A stretch of DNA of 64,000 nucleotides from MGBC163016 sp964518575. Lineage in GTDB: Bacteria; Actinomycetota; Coriobacteriia; Coriobacteriales; Eggerthellaceae. Every line of letters starts with the position of its first letter. Positions within the stretch are counted from its first letter, which is position 1. A model generated the notes under the pieces. It ran no database searches and was not told the origin of the DNA. It saw only the letters and a program-made list of their open reading frames with translations. This document shows positions 34,386 through 43,723 of the stretch, piece by piece. The stretch spans positions 21,214-85,213 of the forward strand of contig CAZFGW010000006.1 in assembly GCA_964518575.1 (NCBI GenBank). Reading direction: 5' to 3'. Made by a program: the position numbers and the translations under genes.

Positions 34386-34480
34386 GAGATCACCATTGGT
34401 GTAACGCGTCCGCCATCCCTATCGTTACTGAGGTTGTCGCAAGCGGGCGAGATGAATCTCGCCCCTCCGTCAATACCCCA
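34386..34480. repeat. Dispersed palindromic repeat, copy 3
   Basis: Core GGGCGAGATGAATCTCGCCC at 34445-34464. The left 60 bases (TCACCATTGG ... AACGC ... GGTTGTCGCAAGC) align with the same region left of the copy at 63947, so the repeated unit is about 80 to 90 bases and not just the palindrome. Lies between convergent ahcY and ribH. Confidence 0.85.
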
Positions 34481-34542
34481 AGGTCGTTCTCGATGAACCG
34501 TTCTCGAGTCAAAGCAGGATCAAGGCACCCACTAACAAACCG

Positions 34543-35007
34543 CTACAGCTGTTTGAGCAGATTCACCATCTCGATGGCGCTCGTCGCCGCTTCGCTGCCC
34601 TTGTTGCCGGCTTTGCTGCCCGCCCGCTCGATAGCCTGCTCGATGGTATCGGTGGTCAGGATTCCGAAAATCACGGGCACGCCGCTCGTCAGGGAAACCT
34701 GCGCGATGCCTTTGCTCACTTCAGCGCAGACGTAATCGTAATGCGAGGTTGCACCTCTGATGACCGCACCGAGGCAAATCACGGCATCATACTTCCCACT
34801 CTCAGCCATCTTCTTTGCAACGAGGGGAATCTCGAATGCACCCGGCACCCACGCGGTATCGGTATGTTCCAAAAGTACGTCATGACGCGCGAGCGCATCC
34901 ATCGCACCGCTTAAAAGCTTTCCCGTGATGAATTCATTGAACCGTGAAACCACGATTCCAACCCGTATATTGCCACCACCGACAACGCTGCCTTCGAACA
35001 ATGTCAT
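34543..35007 (-). CDS. ribH: 6,7-dimethyl-8-ribityllumazine synthase
   Basis: Penultimate step of riboflavin synthesis, condensing the ribityl-pyrimidine with dihydroxybutanone phosphate. 154 residues, standard length, with SRFNEFITGKLL, WVPGAFEIPLVAKKM, ICLGAVIRGATSHYDYV and GKGIAQVSL-like SKGIAQVSLTSGVPV. GGAGTAGATC ribosome site before the ATG. Last gene of ribD-ribE-ribBA-ribH. Confidence 0.97.
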   Translation of the reverse strand: MTLFEGSVVGGGNIRVGIVVSRFNEFITGKLLSGAMDALARHDVLLEHTDTAWVPGAFEIPLVAKKMAESGKYDAVICLGAVIRGATSHYDYVCAEVSKGIAQVSLTSGVPVIFGILTTDTIEQAIERAGSKAGNKGSEAATSAIEMVNLLKQL

Positions 35008-35095
35008 GATCTACTCCTTTGCTGCTTCCTTGCTGCATTCTACCGCATACCGCGCGCCCAAGGACACTCAGCGCACGTGAACCTCCGAGACGCCC

Positions 35096-36289
35096 TTACA
35101 ACAGATGACCCATGCGCGAGCGCTTCGTCTCCAAATATCCCCGATCGTATTCCGTGACCGGAGTCGTGATGGGTACCCGCTCGACGATCTTCAACCCGAA
35201 ATCGCTCAGCTGATACATCTTGTCGGGATTGTTCGTCAAAAGCCTGATCGTATGGATGCCTAGATCCTCAAGAATCTGCGCACCGATATAGTATTCCCGC
35301 TCATCGGCTCTGAACCCGAGCGCGATATTCGCATCGAGCGTATCCATGCCCTCGTCTTGCAGCTCATAGGCACGCAGCTTGTTGACAAGCCCGATCCCGC
35401 GCCCCTCTTGGCGCATATAGAGGACAACGCCCCGCCCCTCTTCCTGAATCGCGCACAGGGCTTGCGCAAGCTGGTCGCCGCAATCACAGCGCAGTGACCC
35501 GAACGCATCACCGGTCAGGCACTCGGAATGCACACGCACGAGCACATCTTCGCCACTGGCAACATCACCCTTAACGAGCGCGATGTGATGCTCGCCGTTG
35601 AGCAGGTTGATATAGGCATGTGCCTCGAAGTCCCCGTACTTGGTGGGAAGCCTGGTTTTTGCCACGCATTTTACGAGCTTGTCATGGCGCTTGCGATATT
35701 CCTGCAGCTGCTTGATGCTCACGATCTTGAGTCCCAGCCGCTGCGCGAGCTCCACGAGCTCGGGGGTGCGCATCATCGTCCCGTCCTCGCGCATGACCTC
35801 GCAGCAAAGCCCGCACTCCTCTAAGCCTGCAATGCGCAGAAGATCGACCGTTGCCTCAGTATGACCGTTGCGCTCAAGGACGCCGTTTTCTTTCGCCATC
35901 AGCGGGAACATGTGCCCGGGGCGGCGAAACCACTCAGGCATTGCAGCCGGGTCGGCACATTTGCGCGCGGTGAGTCCACGCTCCTCGGCGGAGATGCCGG
36001 TCGTGGTTTCGACATAATCGATCGAAACGGTGAAGGCGGTCTCGTGATTGTCGGTATTGTCGAGTACCATCTGAGGGAACTGGAGCCGCTGGCAGAATTC
36101 CTTGCTCATCGGCATACAGATGAGCCCTTTGCCCTCCGTTGCCATGAGATTGACGTTCTCGGTCGTGGCGAATTGCGCGGCGCAGATGAAGTCCCCTTCG
36201 TTCTCGCGTTCGGGATCATCCGTGCATAGGATGACCTTGCCCGCGCGCAGCTCTTCGATTGCCTCTTCTATGGTATCCATCTGGTACAT
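35096..36289 (-). CDS. ribBA: Bifunctional DHBP synthase/GTP cyclohydrolase II
   Basis: Fused riboflavin enzyme of 397 residues. The N-terminal half makes dihydroxybutanone phosphate (DDPERENEGDFICAA); the C-terminal half opens GTP (HSECLTGDAFGSLRCDCGDQL with zinc cysteines, RQEGRGIGLVNKLRAY). The ATG at 36289 is preferred, with AGGAG seven bases upstream; an ATG six bases earlier sits on that site. It follows ribE closely. Confidence 0.97.
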   Translation of the reverse strand: MYQMDTIEEAIEELRAGKVILCTDDPERENEGDFICAAQFATTENVNLMATEGKGLICMPMSKEFCQRLQFPQMVLDNTDNHETAFTVSIDYVETTTGISAEERGLTARKCADPAAMPEWFRRPGHMFPLMAKENGVLERNGHTEATVDLLRIAGLEECGLCCEVMREDGTMMRTPELVELAQRLGLKIVSIKQLQEYRKRHDKLVKCVAKTRLPTKYGDFEAHAYINLLNGEHHIALVKGDVASGEDVLVRVHSECLTGDAFGSLRCDCGDQLAQALCAIQEEGRGVVLYMRQEGRGIGLVNKLRAYELQDEGMDTLDANIALGFRADEREYYIGAQILEDLGIHTIRLLTNNPDKMYQLSDFGLKIVERVPITTPVTEYDRGYLETKRSRMGHLL

Positions 36290-36298
36290 GAGCATCTC

Positions 36299-36964
36299 CT
36301 AAAAGCCATGTTCCGCAAGAAACGCTGGCGTGATTGTGCTTTGCTGGGTGTTCGCGTCAGAAGGTGAGGGCATAACGCCGCAGGTCATGAGCTTCTCGAC
36401 ATACTTGCCAATGATGTCGCACTCGATATTGACAGCGTCGCCTATCTTCTTGGAAGCAAGATTTGTCACCGCGCGCGTATGGGGGATAACGGAAACGTCG
36501 AAGAAGTCTTCGCCAACCGAAACGACCGTCAAGCTGATGCCCTCAAGGGCAACGGAGCCCTTGGAAACGATGTGATGAGCACACTCTGCCCCACAGGTGA
36601 TGCGATACACATACGCATTGCCTTCTTCGCGCATGGATGCGATCGTGCCCGTGGTGTCGATATGACCCGTAACAATATGACCGCCAAGCCGCGATGACAG
36701 TGTCAGCGCGCGCTCGAGATTGACCGGACTTGCTGTGGTAAGACCCTCAAGCGTTGAGGCGCGCAAGGTTTCCGGCATGACATCTGCCGAAAAGGTATCG
36801 GACGTTATGGTGGTTACGGTGAGGCACAAGCCATTCACGCTGATACTGTCCCCGATGCGCGTCTGCTCAAGGACGGTATGCGCGCGGACAGTGAGCTCGC
36901 ACGAGCGGGCACCGCGCGCGAGATGCACGACCCGTCCGACCTCTTCGATGATCCCTGTGAACAC
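36299..36964 (-). CDS. ribE: Riboflavin synthase alpha chain
   Basis: Final riboflavin step, dismutating two lumazine molecules. Two duplicated barrel halves appear: VFTGIIEEVGRVVHL ... GDSISVNGLCLTV and GGHIVTGHIDTTG ... GSVALEGISLTVV. The protein starts at GTG 36964, two bases after the ribD stop, with AGGAG upstream; 221 residues. Confidence 0.96.
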   Translation of the reverse strand: MFTGIIEEVGRVVHLARGARSCELTVRAHTVLEQTRIGDSISVNGLCLTVTTITSDTFSADVMPETLRASTLEGLTTASPVNLERALTLSSRLGGHIVTGHIDTTGTIASMREEGNAYVYRITCGAECAHHIVSKGSVALEGISLTVVSVGEDFFDVSVIPHTRAVTNLASKKIGDAVNIECDIIGKYVEKLMTCGVMPSPSDANTQQSTITPAFLAEHGF

Positions 36965-36965
36965 C

Positions 36966-38072
36966 CTAGCTCCTATCGCGCGCTTGTTTGTCAACCACAC
37001 CTTCGATAAGGATATCGCTTCCGATCGGGGTGATGGTATACGTTTTCAAAACGCTCGCCTCATCAGGCGCGCCAACACCTATACCGCCCACCGGTGAGGG
37101 AGCTTCTGCCCCACCGAACACCTTCGGCGCAATATAGACTTGCACCCAATCAATAGCATTGATGTCGAAAAAAGCGCCCAAAAGCGCTGGACCACCCTCG
37201 ACGATCACGCTATCAAGTCCTCGTTTCCCAATCTCGTCGATTACCGTATCCAGATCAACCCTGTCCGAAGCGGTCGCAGGAACCGTTATGACCGTGCATC
37301 CACGCTGCTCGTAGGGACGCGCGGCGCGCTCGTCGTCATTGCACGTAAAAAGGTAGGTGGGGATCTCCTGCGCGAGCGCAACAAAGTGCGATTCGAGCGG
37401 AATGGACAACGTCGAATCAACGGTAATGTGGGCAGGTTGATGAGGATGTTCTTTGGGAATACGGGCAGTGAGCGCGGGATCATCGATCATGATGGTGTTC
37501 TTCCCCACCATGACAGCAGCAAAGCGGGCACGATCCCGATGAACCCGCCCTCGCGCCTCCTCGCCGGTGATCCACTTCGACTCTCCCCGCTTCGTTGCAA
37601 TCTTTCCGTCGAGCGTCATGGCGTATTTCGCGATCATGAGCGGTCGTCCCGTGGTGATATATGTGAAAAACGGTGCGTTCAAGCGGTCGCAATCCTCTTC
37701 TAAAAAGCCTGTGCGCACCTCGATCCCCGCTGCGCGCAACCGAGCGATGCCCGCACCGGATACCTCAGGATTGGGATCGGCGGATCCCACGACGACCCGA
37801 GCGATACCCGCCTCAATGAGCGCATCGGTGCATGGAGGGGTCTTTCCCGTGTGGTTGCACGGCTCCAGCGTCACAAATGCGCATGCTCCCCGCGGATCAT
37901 GCCCACGCCGCTTACAATCAGCGAGCGCCTCACGCTCCGCATGCAAGCAACCGAACGCATGATGCCACCCCTGACCGATGACCATGCCATTACGCACGAT
38001 CACACACCCGACCTGCGGGTTGGGATTCACCCATCCCTCTCCGCGCTTTGCAAGCTCAATGGCAAGGCGCAT
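36966..38072 (-). CDS. ribD: Bifunctional diaminohydroxyphosphoribosylaminopyrimidine deaminase/reductase
   Basis: Two early riboflavin reactions in one protein. Deaminase zinc site in CLHAEREAL and TLEPCNHTGKTPPCTDALI; the reductase half (RPLMIAKYAMTLDGKIATKRGESKWI) binds NADPH. The start at 38072 (MRLAIELAKRGEGWVNPNP) has GGGGAGG six bases upstream and gives 368 residues, matching the family; longer in-frame starts extend it by up to 46 residues. First gene of the rib operon. No FMN riboswitch is visible in the 216 bases upstream. Confidence 0.95.
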   Translation of the reverse strand: MRLAIELAKRGEGWVNPNPQVGCVIVRNGMVIGQGWHHAFGCLHAEREALADCKRRGHDPRGACAFVTLEPCNHTGKTPPCTDALIEAGIARVVVGSADPNPEVSGAGIARLRAAGIEVRTGFLEEDCDRLNAPFFTYITTGRPLMIAKYAMTLDGKIATKRGESKWITGEEARGRVHRDRARFAAVMVGKNTIMIDDPALTARIPKEHPHQPAHITVDSTLSIPLESHFVALAQEIPTYLFTCNDDERAARPYEQRGCTVITVPATASDRVDLDTVIDEIGKRGLDSVIVEGGPALLGAFFDINAIDWVQVYIAPKVFGGAEAPSPVGGIGVGAPDEASVLKTYTITPIGSDILIEGVVDKQARDRS

Positions 38073-38288
38073 GCATGCCTCCCCATCAAGCCGCCCATCA
38101 ACGCTTTGTGCTCTGTCATTTACTTCGGTCAAAGGTGAAAGCATCCTTTCACATAATGCCGACGCGCTCGTGCAACAGCGCGCCTTTGTCATCACGATGA
38201 GATGATGCAATTATCGCATAGCCCAAAAGCATAGGCTTTCGCGTCCGAAAAGAATGAGCTGGGTAGGTGAACAGAGCGTCCGTGCGAG

Positions 38289-39452
38289 CTAGATGATCAC
38301 AAGGTCGTGCGTCGAGCGGGTGAAACATGAAAATCCCTGCTCGTCGATCACCCCGAAATCCTCAAGGCGCATACCGAATTTTCCTGGAAGGTAGATGCCC
38401 GGCTCAACGGTGACGACGTTGCCAACTTCAAGTGGCTTCTCATTGCGCGGGGACAACAGCGGCAACTCATGCACTTCGACACCGACGCCGTGCCCGAGCG
38501 CATGTCCCATCGCATCTTTGAAGCCGCCCTCATCGAGAACCGCAAGCGCACAGGCATGGGCGGTCGCCCCCGTGACACCGGGCATGAGCATCGCCTGGAC
38601 CGTTTCATTTGCCCGCTTAAGCGTCTCCCATGCCTTGAGCATCTCCGCATCGGGACCTCCCAGAAAAACCGTGCGCGTCATATCCGAGCAATACCCCTCG
38701 AAGCAGGCGCCGAAATCCATGACCACACACTCACCCATTTCAAGACGCTTGTCGCTCACGATGGCGTGTGGCGAAGCTCCGTTTTCTCCCGCAGCGACGA
38801 TCGTCGGGAACGCGAGCGCCGATGCCCCGTTTGCGAGCATGAACTGATCGAGCTCGAGCTGCACCTCCCGCTCTGTCATACCCGGCTTCATGAAACCGAT
38901 AATGTGTTCGAAAGCGGCGTCGGTGAGTGCTTGCGCCGCTTGCATGCGTCGCAGTTCGGTATCATCCTTCACCGCACGCACGCCGATGATAAGTCCGTCG
39001 GTCTCAACGAAAGGAGGAGTATTGCCTTCATCGGTAGAAAACGCCTCTTCGAGTGCCCGATAGCGCTTAAGGCTCATAGCATCTTCAAGGGCAAGACGCG
39101 CGGATGTCGGATCATCTCTCTGCGCACAGACACGCATCCACTGCTCATGCGCCCACGTAGAAAGCGAACTTCCATCGCAATCAATGTGGAACTGCGTCTC
39201 GGCGGCTTCCCGCTCCATCGCTGTGACATAGCGCGTGTCGGTATGGATAAAGACATCCTTGTCATGCGCGGAGATAAAAAGAGCATGCGCCTGTTCCTCG
39301 TCGAACACCCCGCGAAACGCCGTGAGCCATGCAATGGACGACGTGTCGCAGATGAGCATGGCGTCGACAGAGCGGCAGCGCAGCTCTTCCTGCACACGCT
39401 TGACGCGCTCGCGGGCGCAATATACCTGCGGCCTACCGCTCAAGGAGCACAT
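38289..39452 (-). CDS. M24 aminopeptidase (Xaa-Pro type)
   Basis: Metallo-aminopeptidase of 387 residues with a creatinase-like N-terminal domain and a pita-bread C-terminal domain. The metal ligands are seen in VVMDFGACFEGYCSDMTRT (two Asp), GHALGHGVGVEVHE (His), TVEPGIYL (Glu) and RLEDFGV (Glu). Removes an N-terminal residue ahead of proline. Start ATG at 39452 overlaps aroQ by 20 bases, with AAGGAGG six bases before. Commonly found beside aroQ in Gram-positive bacteria. Confidence 0.93.
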   Translation of the reverse strand: MCSLSGRPQVYCARERVKRVQEELRCRSVDAMLICDTSSIAWLTAFRGVFDEEQAHALFISAHDKDVFIHTDTRYVTAMEREAAETQFHIDCDGSSLSTWAHEQWMRVCAQRDDPTSARLALEDAMSLKRYRALEEAFSTDEGNTPPFVETDGLIIGVRAVKDDTELRRMQAAQALTDAAFEHIIGFMKPGMTEREVQLELDQFMLANGASALAFPTIVAAGENGASPHAIVSDKRLEMGECVVMDFGACFEGYCSDMTRTVFLGGPDAEMLKAWETLKRANETVQAMLMPGVTGATAHACALAVLDEGGFKDAMGHALGHGVGVEVHELPLLSPRNEKPLEVGNVVTVEPGIYLPGKFGMRLEDFGVIDEQGFSCFTRSTHDLVII

Positions 39453-39861
39453 CGAGCGCCTCCTTATACCCGTCGCGCCCTTTGCCTTTGACTACGCCTG
39501 CGCGAACGTGCTCGAACACGGAGATGTGCCGGAAATCCTCACGCGCATCAACGTCCGAAATATGCACTTCGACCATGGGAACATCAACACTGCCCACCGC
39601 ATCTGAGAGCGCATAGGAGTAATGCGTATGGGCACCGGGATTGTAGATAAGCCCGTCATACACGCCATGCGCTGCATGGATCTTGTCGATGAGCTCTCCC
39701 TCGTGATTCGATTGAAAACAATCGACAAGCACGCCTTTGCTCTTCCCATACGCAACGACATCCGCTTCGATGGATGCGAGCGTATTACGCCCATATATCT
39801 CCGGCTCGCGCACGCCGAGCATATTCAGATTAGGACCATTCAAAAGGAGAAACCGTTTCAT
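39433..39861 (-). CDS. aroQ: 3-dehydroquinate dehydratase, type II
   Basis: Third step of the shikimate pathway. The 142-residue protein opens RFLLLNGPNLNMLGVREPEIYG, with the catalytic Tyr and Arg there, and continues FQSNHEGELIDKIH and NPGAHTHYSYAL, the type II signature. The ATG overlaps the aroB stop as ATGA, so both are translated together. Confidence 0.97.
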   Translation of the reverse strand: MKRFLLLNGPNLNMLGVREPEIYGRNTLASIEADVVAYGKSKGVLVDCFQSNHEGELIDKIHAAHGVYDGLIYNPGAHTHYSYALSDAVGSVDVPMVEVHISDVDAREDFRHISVFEHVRAGVVKGKGRDGYKEALDVLLER

Positions 39862-40988
39862 GCAACCTCCATGACCGTTCGTTTGAGGGCGAAATAATCG
39901 CCGAGCGCTTCAAGGATCACCTCATCGTCGACTTTTTCCACAACCCAGTTCCCGACATCCTTTGCCAAGACGAAGCGCACGGCACCGCCACGCGCCTTCT
40001 TATCCTTCTTCATCGTCTGCAACACGCTTTGAGGATCGACGAACCAATCGAGATAGGGAAGTTCGAGATCATCGAGCAAGCTCGCTTGTGCTTCGGCGAA
40101 ATCGGCTTCCGTGCCAATGAGGCGCTGTCCTAAAAACGAAGTGAAGCGCATGCCCTCGGCAACGGCAGCTCCATGGGAAAATGTTCCGTATCCCGCAAGC
40201 GACTCGATCGCGTGCGCAAGGGTATGCCCGTAGTTCAAGCATTCGCGGATACCCGCGCTTTCCGTCTTGTCCTGCGCAACCACATCCGCCTTGAATACGA
40301 CAGAGCGCTTGATCGCTTCCGTGCAAACAGCTTCATCGCGCTGTGCAAGTTCTGTTGCGTGCGAGAGCATCCAGAAGAAGAATTCATCGGAATCGATGAC
40401 CGAACACTTCGCGATCTCAGCACACCCGCATCTCCACTCGCGCTCGGGAAGCGTGGCGAGCGTGTCAGTGGACGCGCACACATAGGCGGGCTGCGTGAAC
40501 GTGCCCACAAGGTTCTTGCCGCTCTCAAGGTTCACCGCGGTCTTGCCCCCGACCGATGAATCGACCATGGACAGAAGCGTGGTCGGCACTTGCACGACCG
40601 GGATGCCCCGCATAAAGGTTGAAGCCACGAATCCCGCGAGATCGCCGACGACCCCGCCTCCGAGCGCCACGACCGCGCAATCACGCGAAAGCCCGAGCTC
40701 CGCCATGGCTTCCCAGATTTCCGCGGCAACCTCCACGCTCTTCGACGGCTCACCCGCATCGATGGTGATCGCATCCACGCGATAGCCCGCTTCTTTCAAT
40801 GCGTCCGCGACAACATCTCCGTACAGCGGCGCCACATTGGTATCGCTGATGACGAGAAACGCAGGCACGCGCGCAAGTGAAGCAACGTTCTTGAGCGCCT
40901 CGCCGAGTGATGCGAGCTGCCCCGAACCGACTCGGACAACATATTCATTTTCATCGGGAAGATTGACGATGATCCTCATCGCTGACAT
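39858..40988 (-). CDS. aroB: 3-dehydroquinate synthase
   Basis: NAD- and metal-dependent enzyme closing the first ring of the shikimate pathway from DAHP. The 376-residue protein contains DAGEPSKSVEVAAEIWEAM, VVALGGGVVGDLAGFVASTFMRG, PTTLLSMVDSSVGGKTAVN and the metal histidines in LNYGHTLAHAIESL and FSHGAAVAEGM. It overlaps aroK by 13 bases, and an AGGAAGG lies before the ATG. Confidence 0.97.
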   Translation of the reverse strand: MSAMRIIVNLPDENEYVVRVGSGQLASLGEALKNVASLARVPAFLVISDTNVAPLYGDVVADALKEAGYRVDAITIDAGEPSKSVEVAAEIWEAMAELGLSRDCAVVALGGGVVGDLAGFVASTFMRGIPVVQVPTTLLSMVDSSVGGKTAVNLESGKNLVGTFTQPAYVCASTDTLATLPEREWRCGCAEIAKCSVIDSDEFFFWMLSHATELAQRDEAVCTEAIKRSVVFKADVVAQDKTESAGIRECLNYGHTLAHAIESLAGYGTFSHGAAVAEGMRFTSFLGQRLIGTEADFAEAQASLLDDLELPYLDWFVDPQSVLQTMKKDKKARGGAVRFVLAKDVGNWVVEKVDDEVILEALGDYFALKRTVMEVA

Positions 40989-41545
40989 AGAACACCTTCC
41001 TTGGTAAGAATCCGCTGGACTTCTTTTGCAATCTGATAGACATTCTTGCCGATGGTATCCACGGTGGCATCGGCGACTTCTTCGTAGAGGGGCATACGGG
41101 TCGTACAGCGCTCGTCTGCCTCGGCAAGATCGTTGAACAAGGGACGCGTTGATGTGTCGCTGATCCGCTTTGACGCCTCAAGGGCATCGACGCGCAAATG
41201 GATAACGAATCCGCCTTGAGTAAGAACCGAACGGTTCTCCGCTTGGCACACGATTCCGCCTCCGCATGAGACAAGCATCGGATCGCGCTTGAAAGCTACG
41301 GTCTTGAGCGCCTCGGTTTCTATCGCACGAAATCCCGTCTCGCCAACTTCCGCAAAAATATCGTTGACCGCCTTGCCCGCACTGCGCTCGATATAGGTGT
41401 CAAGATCGAGCGATGAGACCTGGCACATACGCGCGAGCTTGCGTGCCACGCTCGACTTTCCCGCGCCCATGAAGCCGACGAGAAAAACCGGACGGGTAAG
41501 CTCAAAGCGGGGTTTGGTACTCGGTTGCCGCAATCCCACTGCCAC
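40976..41545 (-). CDS. aroK: Shikimate kinase
   Basis: Phosphorylates shikimate at O3 in the shikimate pathway. P-loop FLVGFMGAGKSSVARKLA, followed by LDLDTYIE, GETGFRAIETEAL and the CGGGIV motif. The start is uncertain: GTG at 41545, four bases after the aroC stop, gives 189 residues; a second GTG at 41539 and a TTG at 41533 are alternatives, and no strong ribosome site is seen. Longer open frame over aroC is not real. Confidence 0.92.
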   Translation of the reverse strand: MAVGLRQPSTKPRFELTRPVFLVGFMGAGKSSVARKLARMCQVSSLDLDTYIERSAGKAVNDIFAEVGETGFRAIETEALKTVAFKRDPMLVSCGGGIVCQAENRSVLTQGGFVIHLRVDALEASKRISDTSTRPLFNDLAEADERCTTRMPLYEEVADATVDTIGKNVYQIAKEVQRILTKEGVLCQR

Positions 41546-41549
41546 GACG

Positions 41550-42716
41550 TTACCGACCCATCGTTTTGAGCCGCTCCCGATAGTGGGCAAGCGACGACTT
41601 GAGATCAGCCATGCACGTCGAGCCGAACGCCTTGACATAAGCGTCGGCAAGCACCATGGCAACTTCGCCTTCAGCAACCACCGCAGCAGCAGGAACCGCG
41701 CAGACATCGCTGCGCTCTTTAGATGCGTAAGCAACCTCGAGTGTGTCGAGGTTGACGGTCTGCAGAGGGTTCATAAGCGTGGGGATCGGCTTCATCGCCG
41801 CCTCGATCACGAGCGGCAGTCCCGTAGTCATACCGCCCTCAAGACCGCCCGCATTGTTGGAAGCGCGCGTGAAGACACCGTCTTCGAGCATGATCTCATC
41901 ATGAACCGAGGAACCAACATGACTCGCCGCTTCGAATCCCAATCCGAATTCGACCCCCTTGATCGCCGGGATCGAGAAGATCGCCGATCCAAGCAACGAG
42001 GTGAGACGTTCGCGTCCGCTCACGAATGTTCCAAGCCCCGGCACGATACCCGTTGCCACAACGCGGAAGGTTCCACCCAAGCTCTCGCCCGCCGCCTTCG
42101 CCTCATCGATGCGAATCTTCATCTGCTCGGTGGCATATTCGTCGGGACAGCGCATTTCGGAAAACTCGATACGCACCGGCTCGTAGAACACCTCGTCGGT
42201 CTCAGTCATGCGCACATCCGCGACCGACGTGACATAGCTTATGACTTCAACACCCAGCTCAGCGAGAAACTCTTTCGCGATCGCGCATGCCGCCACTCGG
42301 GCAGCAGTCTCACGGGCACTCGCGCGCTCAAGGATATTGCGGCAATCATCCATGTTCGTGCGCAGCGCTCCGACCAGATCAGCATGACCCGGTCGCGGTG
42401 TGACTTCGCGCACAAGATCGGCAGGTGCTTTCCCCAGTGGATTCATCCGCTCTGCCCAATTGTCCCAATCGCGATTGGTGACCACAAGCGTGATGGGCGC
42501 CCCGGTGGTCATTCCGAAACGCACTCCGGACATGATCTGCGCGGTATCCTTTTCAATCTTCTGTCGCCCTCCGCGTCCATATCCCGCCTGTCGGCGCGCA
42601 AGATCGGAATTGATATTGTTGATATTGATATGAAGACCTGCTGGAACTCCGCTGACGATGGACGTGAGCTCCCGCCCGTGGCTCTCACCTGCTGTGATGT
42701 AGTGCATCTCTCCCAC
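41550..42716 (-). CDS. aroC: Chorismate synthase
   Basis: Last common step of the aromatic pathway, eliminating phosphate from EPSP with a reduced flavin. The 388-residue protein includes TAGESHGRELTSIVSGVPAG, RRQAGYGRGGRQKIE and NAGGLEGGMTTGLPLV. No aroA (EPSP synthase) is in this cluster, so that gene must lie elsewhere. Confidence 0.97.
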   Translation of the reverse strand: MGEMHYITAGESHGRELTSIVSGVPAGLHININNINSDLARRQAGYGRGGRQKIEKDTAQIMSGVRFGMTTGAPITLVVTNRDWDNWAERMNPLGKAPADLVREVTPRPGHADLVGALRTNMDDCRNILERASARETAARVAACAIAKEFLAELGVEVISYVTSVADVRMTETDEVFYEPVRIEFSEMRCPDEYATEQMKIRIDEAKAAGESLGGTFRVVATGIVPGLGTFVSGRERLTSLLGSAIFSIPAIKGVEFGLGFEAASHVGSSVHDEIMLEDGVFTRASNNAGGLEGGMTTGLPLVIEAAMKPIPTLMNPLQTVNLDTLEVAYASKERSDVCAVPAAAVVAEGEVAMVLADAYVKAFGSTCMADLKSSLAHYRERLKTMGR

Positions 42717-42793
42717 TTTCCCTTATACCTGAGGCAACGCCCACCTTTGGCACAGGCAAGACAGGCGGGCTCCTGCTTTTAATCAGGCTTTAA

Positions 42794-43723
42794 TCAGGCG
42801 CTGAAATCGAATCCGGCAGCCTCTGCCATCCGGTCGAAAAGATCTTCATAGGTGTCATCGATGTCGATTTCGTTGACCTCGCACACCATTGTAGCCGTTA
42901 TCACTGCCTGGGAAACCAGCATACCCCGACCGTCGAATGCCCGCGCCCCGGCGGCGCGCGCCGCACGGATGATCTCCGTTTCACCATGCCCGTACACGAC
43001 ATCGAGCACGATCTGGTCGGCATGGATGAGCGAGGTGTCGAAGGGAGCGCCATCACCCGGCTTCATCCCGAGCGGTGTTGCATCGATGATCACATCGCTT
43101 GCAAAAAGCGCTTTGGTTGAAGTCGTATAACTTCCGAAGCTGAACTCGGTCTTGTCATAGGCTTCCTTGAAGCTGCGCCGATCCGGATTGGCGGCGGGAA
43201 GCTGGATAGCGGTGGAGAGCAGGTGGTGGTAATCATCCAAATAGCGGGTGATCTGGGCGCGTGCACGTTCTTTATCGCGACTGAGCAACAACACTGAGCG
43301 CGCTCCTGCCTGCGCAGCACTATGCATGATCGCAAGGGAGGTGGGACCAGTTCCGCAGACCGCAACGTTTTTGCCCGCGAACGAAACGCCCGCGTGCTCC
43401 AGATATGCGATGCACCCCTCCCCGTCCACATTGAAGCCGATGAGGGTATCGTTTTTGTGGATGAGCAGGTTGACCCCTTGAGCGAGCGTTGCGCTTGCCG
43501 CTTTAATGTCCGCTGCGGCGAATGCGAGCGGCTTATAGGGCGTGGTTATATTCACAGAAAGATACGCGCCCGCACGCAGGAATGCTTGAGCGTCGTCCGC
43601 TTCTGGAATATCCATGAGATCGTATCGCCAGTCAAGCCCCAGGGAAGGATAGAGCGCGTTGTACATGGCGGGCGATTTCGAGTGCGCCACGGGATGTCCG
43701 ACGATATACAACTGTTCACTCAC
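42794..43723 (-). CDS. aroE: Shikimate dehydrogenase
   Basis: NADP-dependent reduction of 3-dehydroshikimate. 309 residues: substrate side YIVGHPVAHSKSPAMYNALY and VNITTPYKPLAF (catalytic Lys), NADP side VAVCGTGPTSLAIMHSAAQ and VIIDATPLGMKPGDGAPFD. Slightly longer than usual, owing to an insert after SRDKERAR. Start is GTG, overlapping yqeG by eight bases, with AAGGAG upstream. Confidence 0.93.
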   Translation of the reverse strand: MSEQLYIVGHPVAHSKSPAMYNALYPSLGLDWRYDLMDIPEADDAQAFLRAGAYLSVNITTPYKPLAFAAADIKAASATLAQGVNLLIHKNDTLIGFNVDGEGCIAYLEHAGVSFAGKNVAVCGTGPTSLAIMHSAAQAGARSVLLLSRDKERARAQITRYLDDYHHLLSTAIQLPAANPDRRSFKEAYDKTEFSFGSYTTSTKALFASDVIIDATPLGMKPGDGAPFDTSLIHADQIVLDVVYGHGETEIIRAARAAGARAFDGRGMLVSQAVITATMVCEVNEIDIDDTYEDLFDRMAEAAGFDFSA

